This document shows positions 1 through 7,579 of a stretch of 54,317 nucleotides of DNA, in pieces. The position numbers and the translations under genes were made by a program. A model generated the notes under the pieces. It saw nothing but the letters and a program-made list of their open reading frames with translations, did no database searches and was not told the DNA's origin. Position 1 is the stretch's first letter; every line of letters begins with the position of its first letter. This DNA comes from Nitrospirota bacterium (GTDB lineage: Bacteria > Nitrospirota > UBA9217). Location: positions 1 through 54,317 of the forward strand of contig JAGVOT010000132.1 in NCBI GenBank assembly GCA_020052615.1, in the 5' to 3' direction.

Positions 1-1003
1 GCTCCTTGGGATCGGCGAGCAGCTCATTCTCCAGCGCCTTGTCCTCGTCTTCCGTAGCGCCGCGCTTGCGCGTGCCCGCGATGGGCCGCAGGTCGATCCT
101 GCCTTCCTCGAGGCGCACCATCACTTCGGGCGAAGCCCCCACCACCGTCGTATCGCCACAGCGCAGGAAATACATATAGGGCGACGGATTGATCAGCCGG
201 AGCGCCCGGTAGATCTCAAAGGGCTCCGCCTTGATGGCACGCTCGAACCGCTGGGATGGGACCACCTGGAAGATATCGCCTGCCCTGATGTACTCCTTGG
301 CCTTGAGCACCGCCTCTTCGTACTGCGGCTGGGTGAAGTTGGACTTGAGCTGCCCTGCCTTTGTCTTGCGTCGCCTTCCGCCTGACGCCTGACGCCTTCG
401 GGATCTTTTCAACTTCTTCACGATCGCTTCGATCTTCGCCACTGCCGCCTTGTAGGCCGCGGCGACCGAGCCGCCGTTCACGTGGGCGTTCGAGACCACC
501 TTGATGCGGTGCGTGACCGTATCGAAGATAACCAGCGTGTCGGTGATCATGAAAAGGACGTCCGGCGTGTCCAGCCCGGGCTTTTTCCGGTCCGGCAGCT
601 GCTCGAAGAAGCGGACCACGTCATAGCCCATGAAGCCCACGCCGCCGCCGTAGAACCGCGGGAGAGCGGGGTCCGGCACCGGCCGGTACTCGGCAAGGAT
701 GTCGCGGACGGCCTCCAGGGGATCATGCTCGAAGGCGCGCGTCTCCTTCTTGCCGTGCCGGATGACTTCGACGGTCCTGCCGAAGCTCCGGACCACGACC
801 TCGGGGCGGCTCCCCAAAAAGGAGTACCGCGCCCACTTCTCGCCGCCCTCGACGGACTCCAGCAGGAAGGAATACTTGCCGTCGTCGATCTTCAGGAACG
901 CCGAGACCGGGGTCTCCATATCGGCGAGGATCTCCCGGTACACGGGGATCAGGTTCCCCTGTTTTGCTTTTTGTTTGAACTCTTCGAGAGTCGGATGGAT
1001 CAT
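1..1003 (-). CDS. trpE: Anthranilate synthase component I (partial, runs off left edge)
   Basis: The large subunit of anthranilate synthase converts chorismate to anthranilate in the first step of tryptophan synthesis, with TrpG supplying ammonia. The translation starts MIHPTLEEFKQ and contains the chorismate-binding-fold motifs IRAGDIFQVVPSQR and DLRPIAGTRKRG. It is cut by the window edge after about 334 codons; family members are about 490-500 residues. The ATG at 1003 follows AAGGGG by four bases and lies about 22 nt downstream of a good sigma-70 promoter. An unusual very basic stretch (KKLKRSRRRQASGGRRRKTK) fills the linker between the N-terminal domain and the catalytic domain, and is encoded by an iterated DNA motif at about 366-404. 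PabB is the alternative, but the N-terminal region favours TrpE. Confidence 0.9.
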   Translation of the reverse strand, partial: MIHPTLEEFKQKAKQGNLIPVYREILADMETPVSAFLKIDDGKYSFLLESVEGGEKWARYSFLGSRPEVVVRSFGRTVEVIRHGKKETRAFEHDPLEAVRDILAEYRPVPDPALPRFYGGGVGFMGYDVVRFFEQLPDRKKPGLDTPDVLFMITDTLVIFDTVTHRIKVVSNAHVNGGSVAAAYKAAVAKIEAIVKKLKRSRRRQASGGRRRKTKAGQLKSNFTQPQYEEAVLKAKEYIRAGDIFQVVPSQRFERAIKAEPFEIYRALRLINPSPYMYFLRCGDTTVVGASPEVMVRLEEGRIDLRPIAGTRKRGATEDEDKALENELLADPKE

Positions 1004-1031
1004 AAAACCCCTTGCTAATAAAAGAGTTTTT

Positions 1032-1060
1032 ACTATACCAAAAGGGCGAAAGGACTGCAA
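1032..1060 (-). promoter_or_regulatory. Sigma-70-type promoter of trpE
   Basis: On the minus strand the -35 TTGCAG (1055-1060) and -10 TATAGT (1032-1037) are separated by exactly 17 bp, with a TG one base before the -10. Transcription should start near 1025, leaving a leader of about 22 nt, too short for a Trp attenuator. Confidence 0.65.
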
Positions 1061-1296
1061 TCAGAAAAACCGGGCCGCGAAACGCGCCAATTCTGGATTA
1101 CTCGCTTGCCATTTTTTTACAATTGTAATACTCTTTTCTCCATGAACAAACCTGCGGCCCAACCTGGCAGCCCCTGCCCGACCGAGGTCCTGACCCTCAG
1201 CGGCCACTTCGAGGCACTCGGTTGAAGACATGTACAACATGGCGGGCAACGCCGAGGCGCGCAACACAGGAAGATGTAGGATTGTGGAGGCTAAAG

Positions 1297-1952
1297 ATGG
1301 ACTTTGATGCTTGGACGCTCATTATTAACTCACTCTTGATTATTACCGGCTGGTTTATTTCAGCACGCTGGGCAATAAAGCAAGTCAATATTGCACACCA
1401 TAAAAACCGCGAGCTTCAAAATGAGCTTTTACAGCAGGCTATGAAAGACAACCTTTACAAGGTATTCATATCGCTGTACTCGGATATCATGGAGTCAATC
1501 AATTGTTTTATGCTATCAATGCAGTTGGTCTCAATATGAGCTGCGATGAGCGTAAGCCAGATGAAAGTATTGTATTCGGCTGGCGAGATTCGATGAACAA
1601 GGTAAATGATGGTTATGCAGCATTAGGAAAGCACGTCGATAAATTAGAAATATGGCTTGATGCATCAGGTGAATTCATTTCAAGCTCGAATGTTGTATCC
1701 AACCTTATCAAGGACTATAAACATAATTTTACAACTGTGAATAAAAGTGCGAGCTGGATTGTGTTGCAAGCAAACTCAGCAGGAATACGTAAAAACAATA
1801 GACCGGACACAAAACGTTATGAGGTTGCCAGCAAGCCTGTATTGGATGCCCTTGATAGTCTCAAACTCCAACTGAAAGAAAGCGCTAAATTAGCTCAAAG
1901 ATACTTGTTTACACGTGAAGAGGTTAAACTCACAGAGATAAATAGGGTCTGA
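1297..1952 (+). pseudogene. Membrane-anchored protein of unknown function, frameshifted
   Basis: The ATG at 1297 follows GGAGG (1286-1290). The first frame encodes one N-terminal transmembrane helix (about residues 7-25, TLIINSLLIITGWF) and a charged helical region, then stops at 1539. The region overlapping in the next frame (open from about 1503) continues with about 145 helical residues to a stop at 1952. A single -1 shift near 1503-1539 would join both into one protein of about 215 residues. I see no clear slippery heptamer, so this is more likely a mutation or sequencing indel than programmed shifting. Base composition is much more AT-rich than in flanking genes, which suggests acquisition by transfer. 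I recognise no family. Confidence 0.55.
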
Positions 1953-1980
1953 CTTAAACAGACTTAAACAGACTTAAACA
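1951..1980. repeat. Three tandem copies of a 10-bp unit
   Basis: GACTTAAACA occurs three times head to tail immediately after the stop of the frameshifted membrane gene. It lies at the junction between that AT-rich gene and the restriction-modification relic, so it may mark a recombination scar. Confidence 0.85.
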
Positions 1981-2024
1981 AATTTATTCTCAGTTCCGAC
2001 CACGAAAGCAGCCCTCAGCGCTAA

Positions 2025-2117
2025 ATCGACGCCACCGACCGGCAGATCGATCAGTTGGTGTATGAGTTGTATGGGTTGACGGCGGAAGAGACCAAGATCG
2101 TGGTAGTGCAAAAATGA
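2025..2117 (+). pseudogene. C-terminal relic of a restriction-modification (N6-methylase-type) gene
   Basis: A short open stretch encodes IDATDRQIDQLVYELYGLT and then AEETKIVV before a stop at 2115-2117. The pattern D-x-x-IDxLVYELYGLTxEE-IxIV near a stop is familiar as the C-terminal tail of Eco57I/type IIG-like and related adenine methylase-restriction proteins. No start codon, catalytic motif (NPPY) or upstream body remains, and an in-frame TAA directly precedes it at 2022-2024. I infer a deletion remnant of a defence gene that once lay here. Identification rests on one short motif. Confidence 0.5.
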
Positions 2118-2167
2118 GATTTTGTGTGGTAAGATGTACGTACCTTGACGGCAAGGAGGTATAGGAT

Positions 2168-2383
2168 ATGTTCGAGAGAATAACATTCGACCCTAAGATC
2201 ATGGGGGGGCGGGCCTGCATTCGCGGGATGCGCATCCCGGTTTCCGTAATCATGGGCCAGATCGCCCATGGTGCATCCGTGGAAGAGGTGTTGGCCGATT
2301 ATCCTGATCTGGAACGCGCCGACGTCCAGCAGGCCCTGGAATACGCCGCATGGTTGACCCAGGAAGAAGTATCCACCGTATAG
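2168..2383 (+). CDS. DUF433 family antitoxin-like protein
   Basis: This 71-residue protein matches DUF433: MFERITFDPKIMGGRACIRG opens the typical motif (I-x-x-DP-x-x-x-GG-x-x-x-I-x-G-x-R-I), followed by the helix-turn-helix-like segment VEEVLADYPDLERADVQQAL. DUF433 proteins are commonly antitoxins of PIN-like toxins and probably repress their own operon through the N-terminal DNA-binding region. A strong Shine-Dalgarno sequence (AAGGAGG) lies eight bases before the ATG. The toxin gene starts three bases after its stop, so the two are translated from one message. Confidence 0.88.
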   Translation: MFERITFDPKIMGGRACIRGMRIPVSVIMGQIAHGASVEEVLADYPDLERADVQQALEYAAWLTQEEVSTV

Positions 2384-2386
2384 AGA

Positions 2387-2761
2387 ATGCATATGCGATT
2401 TCTGGCGGACATGGGCGTTTCCCTGAGGGTTGTCCAGTGGCTTCGCTCCGGAGGACATGATGCGACGCACCTTCGCGACGAAGGACTGCAGCGCATGCCG
2501 AACGGAGACATCTTTGAAAAAGCAGCCGCCGAGCACCGCATTATCATTACCTTTGATCTCGACTTTGGTGAGATCGTGGCGCTTGCCGGCGGGCGCTCAG
2601 TCAGCGTTATCTTGTTCAGGCTGCACAATGCCCGAACGCCGCATGTCATCGACCGGCCGAAAGCTGTGCTGGAAGAATCACAGAAGTCTCTTGAGAATGG
2701 TGCTATTGTCGTCGTGGAAGAAGCCCGCCACCGCGTTCGTCGTTTCCCGTTCGCCATCTGA
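2387..2761 (+). CDS. DUF5615 family PIN-like toxin
   Basis: This 124-residue protein has the DUF5615 (Mut7-C-related PIN-like) pattern: RFLADMGVS at the N-terminus with the first acidic residue, then HDATHLRDEGLQ, then the central IITFDLDFGEI that carries the clustered acidic residues expected at a nuclease metal site. It is the presumed RNase toxin partner of the DUF433 protein upstream. ATG codons at 2387 and 2393 both give the MRFLAD start; the second matches family starts better. All expected acidic positions appear intact, so the module is likely functional. RNase activity is inferred from the family. Confidence 0.85.
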   Translation: MHMRFLADMGVSLRVVQWLRSGGHDATHLRDEGLQRMPNGDIFEKAAAEHRIIITFDLDFGEIVALAGGRSVSVILFRLHNARTPHVIDRPKAVLEESQKSLENGAIVVVEEARHRVRRFPFAI

Positions 2762-2799
2762 ACTATGCGCTGTCAGTTGAATCCTTAACGTAGCTGCAT

Positions 2800-2828
2800 A
2801 AAAAAGGCAGGCCAATTGGCCTGCCTTT
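2800..2828 (-). terminator. Intrinsic terminator downstream of parE, probably bidirectional
   Basis: An 8-bp GC-rich stem (GGCAGGCC / GGCCTGCC) with an AATT loop is extended by A/T pairs and followed on the minus strand by six T. On the plus strand the run is only TTTG, so it is weaker for the convergent toxin-antitoxin operon. Confidence 0.85.
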
Positions 2829-2873
2829 GTCGTTTCTTCCCTGCTCACCGCCGGACTACTTTCCACCCGCCCT

Positions 2874-4769
2874 CTATATATCCAGCTCCGCGTACTCCGC
2901 CCGCTCCTGGATGAACTTGAACCGGGCCTTGGGGTCCTTGCCCATAAGCCGGTCGAAGGTGTCGCCGGTCGCCTTGTGGTCCAGCACCTGGACCTTCATG
3001 AGCGAGCGGGTATTGGGGTTCATGGTGGTCTCTTTGAGGGTCTCGGGGTTCATTTCGCCCAATCCCTTGAAGCGGCCGACGTCATACTTCCTGCCGTTCA
3101 GCTTTGCCAGGATCTTTTCCTTCTCCATCTCGTCCATGGCATAGAAGACCTCCTTGCCCGCCTCGATGCGGTAGAGCGGCGGCATGGCGAGGAACACGTG
3201 GCCCTTGTTGATGAGCTCGGGCATGTAGCGGTAGATGAAGGTGAGCAGCAGCACGCTGATGTGCGCGCCGTCCACGTCCGCGTCGGTCATGAGGATCACG
3301 CGGTTGTACCGGAGCTTGGCGAGGTCGAAGTGGGCGCCCACGCCGCAGCCGAGCGTTGCCAGCAGGTTCTTGATCTCGTTGTTCGACTGGATGCGCTCCA
3401 GCGACGCCACCTGCTCCACGTTCAGGATCTTGCCGCGGAGCGACAGCACGGCCTGGGTCTTCCGGTCCCGCGCCATCTTGGCCGAGCCGCCGGCCGAATC
3501 GCCTTCCACGATGAAGAGCTCCGACTCTTCGACCTTGTTGGACGAACAGTCGGCCAGCTTTCCGGGCAGGTTCAGCTTGAGCGACGACAGTTTCCGCGTG
3601 ACGCTGTCCTTGGCCGCGCGCGACGCCATGCGCGCCTCGGATGCCAGCAGCACGCGCTTCACCACGGCATCTGCCATGGTGGGGTTCGCGAGCAGGTATG
3701 CCTCGCAGGCGTTCTTGACCGAGTTCTCGATGGGCGTGGATATCTCGGGATTGTTCAGCTTCTCCTTGGTCTGCCCCTGGAACTGGGGGTTCCTGACCAG
3801 GATGCTCACGATGCCGTAGAGGCCCTCGTATACGTCCTCGGGCGCGATGGTCTTGATGTTCTTGGGAATGAGGTTCTTGCGCTCGGCGTAGGCCCTGACC
3901 GCCTTGGTAAGCCCGGACCGCACCGCCAGTTCGTGGGTCCCGCCGTCGGAGGTGTTGATGGAGTTCGCGTAGGAGTGGATCTCCATATCCGTGGCCAGGG
4001 TCCAGTGGAAGGCGCACTCGATCTTGAAGTCGTCCTCCTTCTCAAAGTAGAAGGGCTCTGCGTTCACGACCGTGGTGCCCGCAACGATCCGCTTGATGTA
4101 GTCCTGGATGCCGTTGTCGTACTTGAAGGTGACCGGTTTCTCTCCGTCCCGGGCGTTCTCGATGGTGATCTTGAGGCCCTTGTTCAGGAAGGCCTTGCTC
4201 TCGGTGACGTCGAGGATGGTCTTGGCGTTGAAGGTGGTCTTGGAAAAGATGTCCGTGTCCGGCTTGAAATAGATCTCCGTGCCGTGGGCCTTGGTGGGCT
4301 TCCCCTTTTTGAGATTGCCCTTGGGCTTGCCGCGCGAGAAATCCTGGGTCCACTCGTAGCCGTCGCGCCACACCTTTGCGGCGAAGACCTCGGCAAGGGC
4401 GTTCACGACCGACGCTCCCACGCCGTGGAGGCCTCCGGAAGACCGGTAGGCCGTATGGTCGAACTTGCCGCCCGCGTGAAGCGTGCAGAGGATGGTCTCG
4501 ATCGCCGGCCGCTTCGTCTTCGGGTGGATGTCAACGGGAATGCCGCGGCCGTTGTCCGTCACGGTCACACCGCCGTCCTTCTCGATCCTGAGGGTGATGG
4601 CGGTGCAGTAGCCGTTCAGCGCCTCGTCGACGGCGTTGTCCAGCACCTCCCACACGAGATGATGGAGCCCCCGGGAATCGGTCGAGCCGATGTACATGGC
4701 CGGCCGTTTGCGGACCGGTTCCAGTCCTTCGAGCACGGTGATGTCTTTTGCGGTATACGTAGCTGCCAA
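2874..4769 (-). CDS. parE: Type IIA DNA topoisomerase subunit B (ParE/GyrB-like)
   Basis: This is the ATPase/TOPRIM subunit that captures and passes DNA duplexes with a GyrA/ParC partner, which is not in the window. The GHKL ATPase motifs (DNAVDEAL, DNGRGIPV, GGLHGVGASVVN), the TOPRIM motifs EGDSAGG and DADVDGAHI, and the C-terminal block ending RLMGKDPKARFKFIQ are present. At 631 residues it is the short form without the large gamma-proteobacterial GyrB insert. I choose a TTG start at 4769 because GGGAGGAA lies six bases upstream and the protein then opens LAATYTAKDITVLEGLEPVR, as homologues do. A farther in-frame ATG at 4910 lies upstream of the likely transcription start. ParE versus GyrB cannot be settled from this sequence alone. 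Confidence 0.88.
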   Translation of the reverse strand: MAATYTAKDITVLEGLEPVRKRPAMYIGSTDSRGLHHLVWEVLDNAVDEALNGYCTAITLRIEKDGGVTVTDNGRGIPVDIHPKTKRPAIETILCTLHAGGKFDHTAYRSSGGLHGVGASVVNALAEVFAAKVWRDGYEWTQDFSRGKPKGNLKKGKPTKAHGTEIYFKPDTDIFSKTTFNAKTILDVTESKAFLNKGLKITIENARDGEKPVTFKYDNGIQDYIKRIVAGTTVVNAEPFYFEKEDDFKIECAFHWTLATDMEIHSYANSINTSDGGTHELAVRSGLTKAVRAYAERKNLIPKNIKTIAPEDVYEGLYGIVSILVRNPQFQGQTKEKLNNPEISTPIENSVKNACEAYLLANPTMADAVVKRVLLASEARMASRAAKDSVTRKLSSLKLNLPGKLADCSSNKVEESELFIVEGDSAGGSAKMARDRKTQAVLSLRGKILNVEQVASLERIQSNNEIKNLLATLGCGVGAHFDLAKLRYNRVILMTDADVDGAHISVLLLTFIYRYMPELINKGHVFLAMPPLYRIEAGKEVFYAMDEMEKEKILAKLNGRKYDVGRFKGLGEMNPETLKETTMNPNTRSLMKVQVLDHKATGDTFDRLMGKDPKARFKFIQERAEYAELDI

Positions 4770-4851
4770 ATCAGTTCCTCCCGGGAAACACTCATAAATC
4801 ACAGGATTCGCTGCGGACTCCAGGTTCAGGAGACTGTTATTGACGTTAATC

Positions 4852-4884
4852 CCCGTGTCTCCGTGTCCCCGCGTCCCCGCGTCA
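4852..4884. repeat. Iterated octamer in the parE leader
   Basis: Four imperfect 8-bp units (CCGTGTCT, CCGTGTCC, CCGCGTCC, CCGCGTCA) run in tandem inside the predicted parE 5' untranslated region. It belongs to the same style of short iterated motif seen in several other gaps of this window. Confidence 0.7.
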
Positions 4885-4898
4885 GGTTTTCGGCGCAG

Positions 4899-4927
4899 AT
4901 TATAAATCATGGGCCGGGATAAAGCAA
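4899..4927 (-). promoter_or_regulatory. Sigma-70-type promoter of parE
   Basis: On the minus strand, -35 TTGCTT (4922-4927) and a perfect -10 TATAAT (4899-4904) are spaced 17 bp. The predicted start near 4892 leaves a leader of about 120 nt to the TTG start and excludes the longer reading from 4910. Confidence 0.65.
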
Positions 4928-4954
4928 TATGTAGTTTCCCGACGGGCTGGACGA

Positions 4955-5873
4955 TCAGAAGAACTGGACGATGTATTTCACCGCGAGAAACAGGATAGCG
5001 ATGGCAACGATGAGCTTTATGAGATACTGCGGCAAATATTTCTGGGTCTTCGCACCGAGGTACATACCCGCGAATCCACCGATGCCCAAGAGGAGCCCCA
5101 GCGGCCAGTCAGGCGGTGAAAAAGAGCGCCCCTGCAACCGAGGTGATGAACGTTGCCATCAGCGTGGCGCCGGCGACGGTGTAGACCGGCAACTGGAAGA
5201 AGGCCACGCAGAAGGGCGCTATGACAGCGCCGCCGATGATCCCGACGACAAAGGCGAGTGAGAACATGCCGACCGTGTTGAAGGAAAAACGCTCGCCCCA
5301 GAACTCGTACTCGACCCTCCTGAGCGATACGCTGATCGTTCTTACCACGGCTTCCGCGGGGATGCCTGCCGCGATCTTCGAATGCTGTTCCTTCCGGATC
5401 TCCGCGGCCTGCGCTTTGAACTTTTCCTCAAGGGCCTTTGCGCCTGCTGATCGTTCTCTGTTCCCGCCGAAGAGGTCCCTGAAGAGCCTGATGCCGATAT
5501 ACAGCAGCACTCAGCCGACAAAGAGCTTGAACGTCTTCGAATCGGGAAGGAACAGGACCCGGAGATAGTATCCGATGAACACACCCGGCAGCGTACCGGC
5601 GATGACCACCCAGGTGAGCGGCCATGCCATGCGTCCTTCCTTAATATAGCGGTACACGCCGCCGGGGATGGCGACGATGTTGAAGACGTGGTTGGTCCCG
5701 CTCACGGACGGGACGGTATAGTTGAGGACGCTCATCTGAAAGGGGAGAAGAATAAATGCGCCTGAGATGCCGCCCATGGAGGTGAAGAAGGAGATGACCA
5801 GCGAGACCAGGGGCGGGAGAAGAACATTCGTCGTGACCCCGGATACGGGAAAGGTCATTGTCGGGAAGTCCAC
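4955..5873 (-). pseudogene. TauE/SafE family permease, interrupted by in-frame TGA and a frameshift
   Basis: TauE/SafE (TSUP) proteins are polytopic membrane carriers linked to sulfite, sulfoacetate or other anion export. Reading from a GTG at 5873 (AGGTGA just upstream), the protein shows the N-terminal half (GGISGAFILLPFQ, PSVSGTNHVFNIVAIPGG) up to KTFKLFVG. It then meets an in-frame TGA at 5511-5513, after which VLLYIGIRLFRDLFGG continues in the same frame. Near 5109-5137 the frame shifts: GATLMATFITSVAGALFF is followed in another frame by PPDWPLGLLLGIGGFAGMYLG. Homologues usually have about 10-15 extra residues at that junction, so a deletion or assembly collapse is likely. The TGA could be decay, error or recoding; I see no convincing SECIS hairpin after it. 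Confidence 0.75.
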
Positions 5874-5973
5874 AGAGTCACCTCGATATTGGCTGAAGAA
5901 AAGCCCGGCCCTCATGATAGGGTCGGCCTTGATTATATTCCCGAACAAACGCCAAGTCAACGACGACAAGGAA

Positions 5974-6084
5974 CTAAGGCATCGGCAAGCGCAGCACCAT
6001 GCCGTCGCCGAAGATGATATTGTCGATATGCCCCGCAGCCTTGTTTGTCCGTGAGACAAGGTGAACGTGGATCGCATTCTCCAT
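5974..6084 (-). CDS. Possible small protein, 36 residues, unknown
   Basis: A short reading frame starting MENAIHVHLVSRTNKAAG and ending VLRLPMP is preceded by a good Shine-Dalgarno sequence (GAGGAAGG, about six bases before the ATG). It lies 100 bp upstream of the TauE-like gene in the same direction and could be a leader or accessory small protein. I recognise no family. Apart from this, the 303-bp gap 5874-6176 shows nothing else I can support. Confidence 0.35.
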   Translation of the reverse strand: MENAIHVHLVSRTNKAAGHIDNIIFGDGMVLRLPMP

Positions 6085-6176
6085 GGCCGATCCTTCCTCG
6101 ATCGCAGGTGCCCCAAAAGTGACAGGCGCAGATACTAGCGCAGTGTTTGCTCCTTACTCGCGCCGCATGACATGCT

Positions 6177-7397
6177 CTATTCCGACCGCAGCGCATGGAT
6201 CGGATCGAGCTCCGCGGCCTTCCTGGCCGGATAGATGCCAAAGAACAGACCGATGCCCGCGGAGAACAGGAAGGCGATGAGGACGGACGGCATCGAGACA
6301 CTCGTCGGGAGCCCTGTCGTCCAGCCGACGATCAACGAGCCCGCGATACCGAGGCCAGCGCCGAGGACCCCGCCCGCAATGCCGAGCACGAGCGCCTCCA
6401 GCAGGAATTGGAGCAGGACATCCTTCTTCCGCGCGCCGAGGGCCCTGCGGAGGCCGATCTCTTTTACCCGCTCCTTGAGCGAAATGAGCATGATCGCGAG
6501 AATGCCCACGCCGCCGACCAGGAGCGAAACCGCGGCGATCCCGCCCAGAAGGAGGGTGAAGGTCACGGAGGTCTCCTGTTCCGCCCGCAGGATGTCCAAC
6601 TGGTTCTGGATGCTGAAGTCGTCGTCCCTGCCCGGTTTCACATGATGGCGCTCGCGGAGGATCGACGCGATATCGGCTGCCGCCCTGTCCATAAGCGCGA
6701 CATCGCGGGCGGCGATATACATGCTGTTCACGTACGTAACGTTCATCAGCCGGTGCATGACCGTGGTGATCGGAACAAGGACCTGATCGTCGTCATCCTG
6801 GCCTATGGCGTTCACCCCTTTTTCTTCGAGAATGCCGATGATCTCGAAAGGAACGTTGTTGATGCGTATCGTCTCGCCGACGGCCGGCCGGTCCCCGAAG
6901 AGGTTGCGGACGACGGTCCTGCCGAGCACGGCGACCCGCGCCGAGGCCTTGACCTCTTCGTCCGTAAAAAAGCGCCCCCGGCCGGGCCGGAAGTTCCGTA
7001 TGTCGGAGAACTCCGGTGTCGTCCCCGAAACGACGGTGTTGGCGCTCGCCTCTTCGTATTTCACGAGGAACTTCTTCCCCTGGAACGGGGCCGTGCGCGC
7101 GATCGCCGCGGATTCCGCGGCCAGCGCCTCGGCATCGCGCACCGTGAGCGTCGTGATGTTCCCGGTCTGCCGCGGCCTGCCGGCGATGACGCGCACTTTG
7201 CCTGCGGTGACGATGATGAGGTTCGTCCCGAGGCCCTGGATCTTTTTCAGGACCGCTTCCTGCGCCCCCCTGCCGATGGCCACCATCAGGACGACGGCGG
7301 AAACGCCGATCACGATCCCGATCACGGCAAGGGCCGTGCGCATCTTGTGGACGCCCAGGGTCTTGAGGGCGATCTTTGTGCCTTTAAGTAATTTCAT
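6177..7397 (-). CDS. MacB/FtsX-type ABC transporter permease (second of a pair)
   Basis: This 406-residue inner-membrane protein has one N-terminal transmembrane helix (ALAVIGIVIGVSAVVLMVAIG), a large periplasmic MacB_PCD domain (about residues 55-260), and three C-terminal helices including ILAIMLISLKERVKEIGLRRALGARK, the conserved FtsX/MacB coupling loop. It lacks the ATPase domain fused in E. coli MacB; the ATPase is encoded separately at 8797-9477. Start at 7397 gives the usual MKLLKGTKIALKTLG opening. It is the last gene of the efflux operon, separated from the first permease by 182 bp that hold inverted and iterated repeats. It probably forms a heterodimer with the other permease. Substrate unknown. 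Confidence 0.88.
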   Translation of the reverse strand: MKLLKGTKIALKTLGVHKMRTALAVIGIVIGVSAVVLMVAIGRGAQEAVLKKIQGLGTNLIIVTAGKVRVIAGRPRQTGNITTLTVRDAEALAAESAAIARTAPFQGKKFLVKYEEASANTVVSGTTPEFSDIRNFRPGRGRFFTDEEVKASARVAVLGRTVVRNLFGDRPAVGETIRINNVPFEIIGILEEKGVNAIGQDDDDQVLVPITTVMHRLMNVTYVNSMYIAARDVALMDRAAADIASILRERHHVKPGRDDDFSIQNQLDILRAEQETSVTFTLLLGGIAAVSLLVGGVGILAIMLISLKERVKEIGLRRALGARKKDVLLQFLLEALVLGIAGGVLGAGLGIAGSLIVGWTTGLPTSVSMPSVLIAFLFSAGIGLFFGIYPARKAAELDPIHALRSE

Positions 7398-7411
7398 TAT
7401 ATAGTAACCAC

Positions 7412-7492
7412 CGAGGACACAGCGTTCACAGAAGAAAAGCAACAAGCACGCATCTGTTTTGTAAGCCCCTCTCTGTACGCTCTGTCCCCTCG
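7412..7492. repeat. Paired inverted arms in the gap between the two permease genes
   Basis: CGAGGACACAGCGTTCACAG (7412-7431) and CTGTACGCTCTGTCCCCTCG (7473-7492) are imperfect inverted complements, able to form a hairpin of about 20 bp with a few mismatches around a loop of about 40 nt. No poly-T follows, so it does not look like a simple terminator. Confidence 0.6.
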
Positions 7493-7548
7493 CATAGACA
7501 TGCCTACTTTTGGCTGTGGCAGATTGTAATTGTATTTAGATTTTACTC

Positions 7549-7577
7549 CGAACTCCGCACTCCGCACTTCGCACTCG
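7549..7577. repeat. Iterated TCCGCAC-type motif
   Basis: Three to four imperfect copies of a 7-8 bp CTCCGCAC unit run in tandem just downstream of the first permease gene. A second run of the same unit lies at 9513-9540, just upstream of the ATPase gene. Confidence 0.65.
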
Positions 7578-7579
7578 AC

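Noticed and set aside
1503-1539. Programmed -1 frameshift in the AT-rich membrane gene
   Set aside because: No X-XXY-YYZ slippery heptamer in the correct phase and no clear downstream stimulator; an indel is simpler.
4770-4910. Upstream ATG at 4910 as the parE start
   Set aside because: The added residues do not match homologues, lie upstream of the predicted transcription start and are encoded partly by an iterated octamer. The TTG at 4769 has a strong ribosome-binding site.
2976-4922. A 648-residue plus-strand open frame opposite parE
   Set aside because: It is an antisense shadow produced by high GC codon use; parE on the minus strand has all family motifs.
5460-5513. A SECIS element after the TGA of the TauE-like gene
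   Set aside because: Only weak three- or four-base stems can be drawn within the needed distance, and the gene has another lesion.
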